From assembly GCA_003552785.1 (NCBI GenBank), contig PUOQ01000101.1, positions 1 to 7,205 on the forward strand: a DNA stretch of 7,205 nt, in the 5' to 3' direction. A program made the translations under genes and the position numbers. This DNA comes from Dehalococcoidia bacterium (GTDB lineage: Bacteria; Chloroflexota; Dehalococcoidia; Dehalococcoidales; CSSed11-197). A model generated the notes under the pieces. That model had not been told where the DNA came from. It saw only the letters and a program-made list of their open reading frames with translations, and did no database searches. The stretch's first letter is position 1, and the number at the start of each line of letters is the position of its first letter. Positions 1 through 6,683 of this stretch are shown piece by piece.

Positions 1-1530
<1,530 letters not shown>

Positions 1531-1621
1531 TGTTTCAGGGCTGGTATTAGCAGAGAACAAAAAACTTATATTTTATTTATAACAGGCTTTTAAAAGTGAA
1601 AATAGCCTGAGGTTAAAAACC
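1531..1621 (+). other. 23S-5S spacer with 5S-precursor pairing arm
   Basis: AT-rich transcribed spacer without a tRNA. It contains a local hairpin with arms CAGGCT (1583-1588) and AGCCTG (1604-1609). The second arm, extended to AGCCTGAGG (1604-1612), is also perfectly complementary over 9 bases to CCTCAGGCT (1753-1761) just beyond the 5S gene. The latter pairing would extend helix I of 5S into a precursor stem. In Bacillus such a stem is the substrate of RNase M5; whether that enzyme acts here is inference. Confidence 0.6.
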
Positions 1622-1742
1622 TTTCTGGTGGTTAGAGCGAGATGGCCCCACCCGTTCCCATCTCGAACACGGAAGTGAAACGTCTCAGCGCCGACGATAC
1701 TGAGGGGGCAACTCCTTGAGGAAAATAGGCCACCGCCAGAAA
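1622..1742 (+). rRNA. rrf: 5S ribosomal RNA
   Basis: Small rRNA of the central protuberance of the large subunit. It has the conserved stretches CCCGTTCCCATCTCGAACAC (1651-1670), GGAAGTGAAAC and CAGCGCCGA. Helix I forms between TTTCTGGTGG (1622-1631) and CCGCCAGAAA (1733-1742), with one G-U pair. The pairing continues two base pairs further (1620-1621 with 1743-1744), so the mature ends are uncertain by a few bases. It lies 91 bases after the 23S gene, the normal rrn order, and is the last gene of the operon in this window. Confidence 0.96.
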
Positions 1743-1748
1743 GGACTT

Positions 1749-1767
1749 AAAGCCTCAGGCTTTTTTT
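1749..1767 (+). terminator. rrn operon terminator
   Basis: Stem AAAGCC (1749-1754), loop TCA, stem GGCTTT (1758-1763), followed by Ts to 1767. It sits directly after 5S and is a textbook rho-independent shape, though the stem is only 6 bp. Its core also pairs with the spacer before 5S (1604-1612), so the two folds compete. Confidence 0.75.
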
Positions 1768-1784
1768 GTATATTATTGGCACAA

Positions 1785-1812
1785 AAAAGTCCCAGATTAA
1801 TCTGGGACTTTT
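1785..1812. terminator. bidirectional terminator between rrn and clpB
   Basis: Perfect 12-bp inverted repeat AAAAGTCCCAGA (1785-1796), loop TTAA, TCTGGGACTTTT (1801-1812). On the plus strand it is followed by TTGTTTTT. On the minus strand it is followed by a T-run (the A-run 1783-1788). It therefore works as an intrinsic terminator in both directions: backing up the rrn terminator and ending the clpB operon, whose stop codon is about 50 bases away. Confidence 0.88.
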
Positions 1813-1861
1813 GTTTTTATGCCTGAACCGGGAAAAAGTTGTCGTTTAAAGTATTTACGGG

Positions 1862-4447
1862 TTATTTACCGGTATTTTGTGTGAAATTATACTCTCCATT
1901 ATTATAGTCAACCAGTATGATGTCACCCGGCTTGAAATTACCTTCTATAACCTTGAGAGCAAGCGGATCCAGGATACGGCTATGTATCGTTCGCTTTAAA
2001 GGCCTTGCACCGTAAACAGGATCATAACCTTCCTCAGCCAAACGCTTTTTGGCGGAATCACTCAAATCTATATCTATACCTTTATCTTTAATGCGCCTCT
2101 TTAATAAGCTAATCTGCAATTCTACTATTTGCTCTATATCCTCCTGTGATAGCTGGTGGAAAGTTATTATCTCATCAACACGGTTCAAGAATTCCGGTCT
2201 GAAGTTTTGTTTTAAGGCCTCTGAGATCAGTTGCTCCAGTTCCTGCTCCTGCCCCGGTTTGAGCTCGGCAATATACTGGCTCCCGATATTGGACGTCATG
2301 ATGAGTACCGTATTTCTAAAATCAACAGTTCTGCCGTGGCCATCTGTAAGCCGGCCGTCGTCAAGTAACTGTAGCAGGGAGTTAAATATCTTGGAGTGAG
2401 CTTTTTCGATTTCGTCAAAAAGTATTACCGAGTAGGGGCGGCGATGGACGGCTTCGGTAAGCTGTCCACCTTCCTCATACCCCACATATCCCGGTGGAGC
2501 TCCGATAAGGCGGGCTACAGTATGCTCTTCCATGTATTCACTCATATCGAGCCTTACCATAGCCCGCTCGTCATCAAACAAGAACTCGGCGAGGGCTTTA
2601 GCCAGTTCAGTTTTACCTACGCCAGTTGGTCCAAGGAAGATGAAGCTGCCAAGCGGCCGGTTGGGGTCCTGCAGGCCGGCTCTTGAGCGTCGAACAGCAT
2701 TCGAAACCGCTGTGACAGCCTTATCCTGACCGATAACTCTATGATGCAGCCGTTCTTCCATGTGGCGCAGTTTTTCAATGTCGCCTTCCATTAAATTGGA
2801 TACCGGTATCCCTGTCCAGCGGCTGACTATTTCAGCAATGTCCTGCTCGTCTACCTCTTCCTTCAAAAGGTGCTCCCCTTCACCCCGGGCGAGTGCCTGC
2901 TCCTTTTCTTTCAACTCGTTTTCGAGCTCGATCAGTGTTCCATACTTCAATTTGGCAGCCTTTTCGTAATCAGCCTGCCTTTCTGCTCGCTCGATGTCCA
3001 TTTTTGTTTGCTCGATGCGTTCTTTGATGGAGCTCAAGGTTTTTATCTGCTCCTTTTCCTGTTGCCAGCGTTCTTTTAAAGCGCTGGCTTCCTGTTTTAG
3101 GTCGGCCACCTCTTGTTCAAGATCGGCCAGCCTCTCTTTTGAAGCTTTGTCCTTTTCTTTTTTCAGTGCCTCTCGCTCAATCTCAAGCTGACGCAATCTT
3201 CTTTCAACTTCATCCACCTCTGCAGGCACGGAATCGATTTCAGTTCTCAGCCTTGCAGCGGCTTCGTCAATAAGGTCTATGGCCTTGTCTGGCAAGAATC
3301 GGTCTGAGATATACCGGTTTGAAAGAACGGCGGCGCCAACCAGGGCACCGTCCTGGATTCTTACCCCGTGGTGCACCTCATAGCGCTCCTTGAGGCCTCG
3401 AAGTATAGATATGGTGTCTTCGACGCTGGGCTCGCCAATATATACAGGCTGAAAACGGCGCTCGAGAGCAGCGTCTTTCTCGATGTGTTTGCGGTATTCA
3501 TTGAGGGTTGTCGCTCCTATGGCATGCAATTCGCCTCTGGCAAGCATGGGCTTTAACATGTTTGAAGCGTCCATAGCACCTTCTGCTGCTCCGGCTCCGA
3601 TGACTGTGTGTAGTTCATCTATAAACATAATAATCTGGCCATCAGAGTCCTGTACTTCTTTGAGAACAGCTTTCAGCCTTTCTTCGAATTCGCCGCGATA
3701 TTTTGCTCCGGCAACCAGGGATCCTATGTCTAGTGCAACAATGCGCTTATCTTTCAGCCCGGCAGGGACGTCACCTTTAACAATGCGTTGGGCCAGACCT
3801 TCAGCGATTGCGGTTTTTCCAACCCCTGGCTCTCCAATCAGTACAGGGTTGTTTTTCGTTCTACGGCTGATTACCTGGACAACACGGCGTATTTCATCAT
3901 CACGACCAATGACAGGGTCTAGCTTTCCCTGTTTGGCAAGCCGGGTAAGTTCGCGGCCGTATTTTTCAAGAGCCTGAAATTTTCCTTCAGGGCTCTGGTC
4001 GGTTACCCTCTGGCTGCCGCGAATAGATGTTAGCACCTGATAAACCCTTTCCCGGCTTATTCCCATTTCTTTAAGCGCCTGGTTTACTGGCCCGGGTATT
4101 TCAAGCATGGCCAGGAAAAGGTGCTCTGTGCTTACATAATCATCTTTGAAGCGGTCCATTTCTTTGTAAGCACTATCGAGCACCTTTCTGAGTTCATTTG
4201 ACATATAGGCTTCAGCCGCGCCGCTGGCTTTTGGCTTGGCTTCAATCCTTGACATCATATCGGTTTCGATACGATAAGCAGGTATGTTTAAACCTTCAAG
4301 GATTTTGGGCACAATACCCTCTTCCTGGCCAAGAAGGGATGCGAGCAGGTGTTCAGGCTCAACCTGTGTATTGCTTTGTTCCCGGGCCAGTTCCTGAGCA
4401 CGGATAAGGGCCTCCCTTGCCTTTTCAGTTAAACGGTGTATATCCAT
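1862..4447 (-). CDS. clpB: ATP-dependent protein disaggregase ClpB (Hsp100)
   Basis: Cytoplasmic hexameric AAA+ chaperone that pulls polypeptides out of aggregates, normally with DnaK/DnaJ/GrpE. At 861 aa it is full length. Order of parts: Clp N-domain (about 1-145); first ATPase with Walker A GEPGVGKT (205-212), Walker B FIDE (275-278), pore loop KYRG (249-252) and arginine fingers R330/R331; a complete coiled-coil middle domain (about 400-525); second ATPase with Walker A GPTGVGKT (606-613), Walker B ILFDE (675-679), pore-loop GYVGY (653-657), finger R756 and sensor-2 GAR (813-815). The long middle domain separates ClpB from ClpA and ClpC, and no ClpP-docking loop was recognised. All catalytic residues are present. 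GGGAGG lies four bases before the ATG. It is the last gene of a three-gene operon, 19 bases after the zinc-ribbon gene, and is probably controlled by the HspR-like product of the first gene. Confidence 0.98.
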   Translation of the reverse strand: MDIHRLTEKAREALIRAQELAREQSNTQVEPEHLLASLLGQEEGIVPKILEGLNIPAYRIETDMMSRIEAKPKASGAAEAYMSNELRKVLDSAYKEMDRFKDDYVSTEHLFLAMLEIPGPVNQALKEMGISRERVYQVLTSIRGSQRVTDQSPEGKFQALEKYGRELTRLAKQGKLDPVIGRDDEIRRVVQVISRRTKNNPVLIGEPGVGKTAIAEGLAQRIVKGDVPAGLKDKRIVALDIGSLVAGAKYRGEFEERLKAVLKEVQDSDGQIIMFIDELHTVIGAGAAEGAMDASNMLKPMLARGELHAIGATTLNEYRKHIEKDAALERRFQPVYIGEPSVEDTISILRGLKERYEVHHGVRIQDGALVGAAVLSNRYISDRFLPDKAIDLIDEAAARLRTEIDSVPAEVDEVERRLRQLEIEREALKKEKDKASKERLADLEQEVADLKQEASALKERWQQEKEQIKTLSSIKERIEQTKMDIERAERQADYEKAAKLKYGTLIELENELKEKEQALARGEGEHLLKEEVDEQDIAEIVSRWTGIPVSNLMEGDIEKLRHMEERLHHRVIGQDKAVTAVSNAVRRSRAGLQDPNRPLGSFIFLGPTGVGKTELAKALAEFLFDDERAMVRLDMSEYMEEHTVARLIGAPPGYVGYEEGGQLTEAVHRRPYSVILFDEIEKAHSKIFNSLLQLLDDGRLTDGHGRTVDFRNTVLIMTSNIGSQYIAELKPGQEQELEQLISEALKQNFRPEFLNRVDEIITFHQLSQEDIEQIVELQISLLKRRIKDKGIDIDLSDSAKKRLAEEGYDPVYGARPLKRTIHSRILDPLALKVIEGNFKPGDIILVDYNNGEYNFTQNTGK

Positions 4448-4466
4448 TTATCCTCCCTGGTATTAA

Positions 4467-4646
4467 TTAAATTTTGCTGGTGATTTTTTGTCCGTTGCGA
4501 ACAAACTGGACATCGGAAGCAACGCGGCTTGAATCAATGCTGCCTATATAACCGCATTGAAGGCAATGGTTAAACATCCCGTCTTCGTCATAGTCAACAA
4601 ACAGGTCCCCTTTGCATTTCGGACATGCCTTTATCTTCCACATCAT
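4467..4646 (-). CDS. small zinc-ribbon protein of unknown role
   Basis: A 59-aa protein, not recognised as a named family. It carries two knuckles, CPKC and CLQC, about 20 residues apart, which predicts one bound zinc in a rubredoxin-like or zinc-ribbon fold. The segment between them is acidic (DYDEDG) and the tail is polar; there is no membrane segment or signal peptide. Starts are possible at GTG 4655 and ATG 4652, 4646 or 4643. I chose 4646 because the ribosome site AAGGGGG (4661-4655) then lies 8 bases upstream; the first two would overlap or crowd it. It sits between the HspR-like gene and clpB with short gaps (22 and 19 bases), so it is almost certainly co-transcribed with them. A redox- or zinc-linked helper of the regulator or chaperone is possible, but nothing in the sequence proves it. 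Confidence 0.8.
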   Translation of the reverse strand: MMWKIKACPKCKGDLFVDYDEDGMFNHCLQCGYIGSIDSSRVASDVQFVRNGQKITSKI

Positions 4647-4668
4647 CTTCATCACCCCCTTAGTTTAT

Positions 4669-5004
4669 TTACTGGTCTCCAAGCATTTCCAGCATCTCAT
4701 TTATTAACGTTAAATATTGCTTTCGGTTAGCTTGTTCATCATCTGCTATCTGCTCTTTAAGCTCCAGGAGTTTATGGCGGATCTTGAGAGAAAGCTCTAC
4801 ACCGGCAAGATTTAAACCCAGTTCATCCATCAAGTGGCGTATCTTACAGCATAAAGCAATATCCTCTTCAGAATACAGCCTGAGAGTATTCATACGATCT
4901 GGAGTTACAAGGCCAAACTTTTCATATTTACGCAGTGTTTGCGGGTGGAGCCCGGTTAGCATTGCTGCTACTTGCATGACATACACTCCAGAACTATGTT
5001 TCAT
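4669..5004 (-). CDS. hspR: MerR-family heat-shock repressor, HspR-like
   Basis: DNA-binding regulator of 111 aa, first gene of the clpB operon. The N-terminal winged helix-turn-helix runs from about residue 7 to 75: VAAMLTG, then HPQTLRKYEKFGLVTP (20-35), the wing ending RLYSEEDI (42-49), and the motif NLAGVEL (65-71). HPQTLR plus NLAG is characteristic of HspR rather than of metal- or drug-sensing MerR proteins. Residues about 78-110 are a charged predicted coiled coil for dimerisation. There are cysteines C52 and C53 but no metal-binding cysteine set like MerR or CueR. In actinobacteria HspR represses dnaK and clpB operons by binding HAIR repeats and uses DnaK as co-repressor; a HAIR-like repeat overlaps this gene's own promoter. 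AAAAGGAG (5018-5011) six bases before the ATG supports the start. At 111 aa it is shorter than many HspRs. Confidence 0.85.
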   Translation of the reverse strand: MKHSSGVYVMQVAAMLTGLHPQTLRKYEKFGLVTPDRMNTLRLYSEEDIALCCKIRHLMDELGLNLAGVELSLKIRHKLLELKEQIADDEQANRKQYLTLINEMLEMLGDQ

Positions 5005-5039
5005 TTGTAACTCCTTTTACTGATTCATATTTTCTCTTT

Positions 5040-5068
5040 ATTATAATAGTTGAGTTGTATTGTGTCAA
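5040..5068 (-). promoter_or_regulatory. sigma-A-type promoter of the hspR-zinc ribbon-clpB operon
   Basis: On the minus strand, -35 TTGACA (5068-5063), a 17-base spacer, then -10 TATAAT (5045-5040). Both hexamers match the vegetative consensus exactly. Transcription should start near 5033, giving a leader of about 29 bases before the ATG at 5004. A consensus promoter for a stress operon implies tight repression under normal conditions, in line with the overlapping operator. Confidence 0.88.
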
Positions 5069-5069
5069 C
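5049..5069. promoter_or_regulatory. HAIR-like operator overlapping the clpB-operon -35
   Basis: Inverted repeat GTTGAGT-N7-TGTCAAC (plus strand). The known HspR target HAIR is CTTGAGT-N7-ACTCAAG. The spacing is identical, the TTGA/TCAA cores are conserved, and the left half matches six of seven bases. The right arm contains the -35 hexamer and the left arm lies in the promoter spacer, so a bound repressor would block RNA polymerase. Binding by the HspR-like product is inferred from the match and position. Confidence 0.72.
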
Positions 5070-5095
5070 AACTGTAAAATATATTGGGAGAATAC

Positions 5096-5124
5096 TTGAC
5101 AAACACGGGAAGAATAATTAAAAT
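5096..5124 (+). promoter_or_regulatory. sigma-A-type promoter of the merR-hsp20-hsp20 operon
   Basis: -35 TTGACA (5096-5101), a 17-base spacer, then -10 TAAAAT (5119-5124), one mismatch from consensus. The expected start near 5131 leaves a leader of about 47 bases to the ATG at 5178. The -35 lies 27 bases from the opposing -35 of the clpB operon, so the two promoters are back to back. Only a single HAIR-like half-site (CTTGACA, 5095-5101) is seen here. Confidence 0.78.
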
Positions 5125-5134
5125 AATGCTGTAA

Positions 5135-5173
5135 GTATAGTTTATACATAGAATATTTGCTGTGGTGTATTCT
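5135..5173 (+). repeat. two short inverted repeats in the leader of the small merR gene
   Basis: GTATA-GTT-TATAC (5135-5147) and AGAATA-N12-TATTCT (5150-5173). Both lie between the predicted transcription start and the ATG at 5178. They could be an operator for one of the two MerR-type proteins or a weak RNA hairpin near the start codon. The sequence is AT-rich, so chance is a real alternative. Confidence 0.35.
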
Positions 5174-5177
5174 GGTC

Positions 5178-5402
5178 ATGAAAGGCAGATATACAACTGC
5201 AGTAGCGGTAAAGTTAACCGGAGTGTCGGCGTATTATCTCCGGCGCCTGGACAGGGCAGGTTTATTGACTCCGTGCCGAACATCGGGCGGTCAACGTCTT
5301 TATACAGACAGAGATATAGAGACGATAAGGGAAATAAAACGACTTAGAGAAGAAGGCATAAACCTGGCCGGCATTTCGGTCATATTAAAAAATAATAAAT
5401 AA
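5178..5402 (+). CDS. very small MerR-type DNA-binding protein (half-HspR)
   Basis: A 74-aa protein that consists almost wholly of a MerR winged helix-turn-helix: VAVKLTGVSAYYLRRLDRAG (9-28), LLTP (29-32), the wing ending GGQRLYTDRDI (38-48), then helix and NLAGISVIL (62-70), ending four residues later. It aligns with residues about 7-75 of the HspR-like protein encoded across the intergenic region, including NLAG, but lacks the C-terminal dimerisation coiled coil and any effector domain. The ATG at 5178 fits the normal beginning of the family; a TTG at 5157 in frame would add seven unlike residues. The ribosome site is poor (GGTG ten bases upstream). It is first in the operon, 49 bases before hsp20. 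It may act as an accessory regulator, or heterodimerise with or compete against the full-length repressor; that is inference. Confidence 0.85.
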   Translation: MKGRYTTAVAVKLTGVSAYYLRRLDRAGLLTPCRTSGGQRLYTDRDIETIREIKRLREEGINLAGISVILKNNK

Positions 5403-5409
5403 AGCATTG

Positions 5410-5456
5410 GTCATTGCCAAAATATGAAAAATTAAAAGGAGGTTTTAAGCAATGGC
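5410..5456 (+). promoter_or_regulatory. hsp20 leader fold around ribosome site, candidate RNA thermometer
   Basis: GTCATTGC (5410-5417) can pair with GCAATGGC (5449-5456), 8 bp with one G-U, which contains the ATG at 5452-5454. Stacked directly on its 3' arm is a 6-bp all-A/U stem TTAAAA (5432-5437) with TTTTAA (5443-5448), whose 5-base loop is exactly the Shine-Dalgarno GGAGG (5438-5442). A 14-base bulge separates the two 5' arms. Temperature-sensitive leaders are well known for bacterial hsp20 genes, but this one does not match the ROSE or fourU patterns. Confidence 0.4.
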
Positions 5457-5907
5457 AGTACAAAGAGTAAACCCGTTTACAGACCTTGTATCATTAAGAG
5501 ATGCCATGGATCGGCTTTTCGAGCAGAGCTTTGTTAGCCCTGAGGGCGGCTCAATGCCCGGTAGAGCTTCTGGGTCTATGCCGGTTAATCTGTATGAAAA
5601 GGACGAAACTTTTTACCTTCAGGCCTACTTGCCGGGGGTTAGTGCAGACGAAGTAGAAATAAATGTAGATCAGAACACTCTCAATCTCAAAGCTCGTATG
5701 CCCAGCTTGCTTGAAAAAGAAGAGGCCAAAAACTATCGCTGGTATATAACCGAACTGGGCTTTGGGGACGTGAGCCGTACAATAACTTTTCCATCTCTTA
5801 TTGATGCCGGTCGTATAGAAGCCAGCCAGGAGAACGGTGTTTTGACAGTAACTGTTCCAAAGGCTGAAGAAGCAAAACCCAAGCAAATTAAAGTCAAGGC
5901 AAAGTAA
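5452..5907 (+). CDS. small heat-shock protein Hsp20, divergent copy
   Basis: ATP-independent holdase of the alpha-crystallin family, 151 aa, cytoplasmic, forming oligomers that bind unfolding proteins and pass them to ClpB/DnaK. An N-terminal arm (1-43, starting with NPFTDL and LRDAMDRLFEQSF) is followed by an alpha-crystallin domain (about 44-138) containing LPGV (60-63) and A-x3-NGVL (124-131), then a tail with the I-x-V anchor IKV (146-148). AAAAGGAGG nine bases upstream sets the start. It shares the N-arm pattern and the PKAEE...PKQI tail with the next gene, so the two look like an old tandem duplication. This copy is the less typical one: where most members have a charged Gly-Glu loop and Glu-Arg before the YG turn, it has ARMPSLLEKEE and ITELGFG. 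A division of labour between the copies is plausible. Confidence 0.95.
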   Translation: MAVQRVNPFTDLVSLRDAMDRLFEQSFVSPEGGSMPGRASGSMPVNLYEKDETFYLQAYLPGVSADEVEINVDQNTLNLKARMPSLLEKEEAKNYRWYITELGFGDVSRTITFPSLIDAGRIEASQENGVLTVTVPKAEEAKPKQIKVKAK

Positions 5908-5961
5908 GCCATAAGCTGCCGGAAAAAGCAAGTCCAAAAAATGTAAAAGGAGGTGATATCA

Positions 5962-6438
5962 ATGGCAAACCTGACACGTTTCGAGCCGTTTCGCGATATG
6001 ATGAGTTTGCGACAGGCTATGGATAAGCTGTTCGAGGATTCCTTTGTTCGTCCGGCCGGGGCCGGTTTAACCGGTGCAGCCTCTTCGGGAGTTGCCCTGG
6101 ATATGTTCGAAACTGAGTCAGATGTAGTTGTAAAAGCAGAGCTTCCGGGGGTAAAGCCGGATGAGGTTGATGTTTCGGTAACCGACAACATTTTGACTAT
6201 TAAGGGAGAACACAAAGAAGAGAGAGAGTCAAAGGAATCCAGCTATTATTGCAAGGAGCTTCGGTATGGAAGCTTCAACCGTTCGGTGAGGTTGCCGGCT
6301 TCGGTTAATTCAGACAAGGCCGATGCAACTTTTGAAAATGGTGTGCTTACCCTCACCATACCCAAGGCTGAAGAATCCAGGCCGAAGCAAATCAGGGTAA
6401 AAACAGGTAAAATGATCGAAGGTGAGAAGAAAGAATAG
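5962..6438 (+). CDS. small heat-shock protein Hsp20, canonical copy
   Basis: Holdase chaperone of the alpha-crystallin family, 158 aa. The N-terminal arm begins MANLTRFEPFRDMMSLRQAM and ends near residue 43. The alpha-crystallin domain (about 44-136) has AELPGV (59-64), KGEHKEE (81-87), the YGSFNRSVRLP turn-strand (102-112) and A-x3-NGVL (122-129). The C-terminal anchor is IRV (144-146), with a charged extension of about a dozen residues that the other copy lacks. The ATG at 5962 follows a near-perfect AAAGGAGGTGAT (5945-5956); an in-frame GTG at 5953 lies inside that site and is rejected. The gene is 54 bases after the first hsp20 with no terminator or clear promoter between, so both are read from the promoter at 5096-5124. 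The operon ends at the hairpin at 6486. Confidence 0.97.
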   Translation: MANLTRFEPFRDMMSLRQAMDKLFEDSFVRPAGAGLTGAASSGVALDMFETESDVVVKAELPGVKPDEVDVSVTDNILTIKGEHKEERESKESSYYCKELRYGSFNRSVRLPASVNSDKADATFENGVLTLTIPKAEESRPKQIRVKTGKMIEGEKKE

Positions 6439-6485
6439 TTTGTTGGGATGATGTTTTCCGGCAGCAAGGGTTGTACCCTGCCTTG

Positions 6486-6520
6486 ATTGCCAGTGGTTAT
6501 CAAAACCACTGGCAATTTTT
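6486..6520 (+). terminator. terminator of the hsp20 operon
   Basis: Perfect 13-bp stem ATTGCCAGTGGTT (6486-6498) and AACCACTGGCAAT (6504-6516) with loop ATCAA, followed by TTTT to 6520 and then C. It starts 47 bases after the second hsp20 stop. A smaller stem-loop with arms GGCA...TGCC and GGG...CCC lies just before it (about 6460-6483) and may help stop the polymerase. Confidence 0.92.
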
Positions 6521-6683
6521 CTATGCCAGAGGCATATCAATTTAATCGACTTTGTAATGTTAAGTGGTGCATAATCTTATTGTATAGCCAATAAAGGAAC
6601 CCGGCGGGGAAGCATTTCAATAGCTGAGCTGTTTTCATATACTATAGCCGCGAAAGATATTATAATACGTGTGAGAGGTATAC
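6521..6683 (+). promoter_or_regulatory. intergenic region with candidate promoter for the B12-protein gene
   Basis: No gene was found here. A consensus -10 TATAAT stands at 6661-6666, but the matching -35 position (about 6638-6643, TATACT) is weak, so an activator or another sigma factor may be involved. If it is used, the transcript would start within a few bases of the ribosome site GAGAGG (6673-6678), giving a very short leader. No known riboswitch pattern was recognised. Confidence 0.4.

Noticed and set aside
2049..4407. Plus-strand open reading frames of up to 164 codons opposite clpB
   Set aside because: They are antisense shadows of a fully conserved ClpB, rich in Ser/Cys/Phe as expected from reverse-complemented coding sequence, with no convincing ribosome sites.
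5157..5177. TTG start giving seven extra residues on the short MerR protein
   Set aside because: The extension does not resemble the family and the ATG at 5178 begins exactly where MerR domains usually begin.
5908..5966. Thermometer-like fold before the second hsp20 (GCCAT pairing with ATGGC)
   Set aside because: Only five base pairs over a long loop, and the strong ribosome site stays unpaired.
5551..6540. Minus-strand open reading frames of 76-160 codons opposite the hsp20 genes
   Set aside because: They are complements of two well-supported Hsp20 genes with no family resemblance or independent start signals.
6521..6683. Riboswitch, in particular cobalamin or cyclic-di-GMP, before the B12-protein gene
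   Set aside because: No B12-box or GEMM-like core is visible, and the only good -10 lies too close to the gene for a riboswitch leader.
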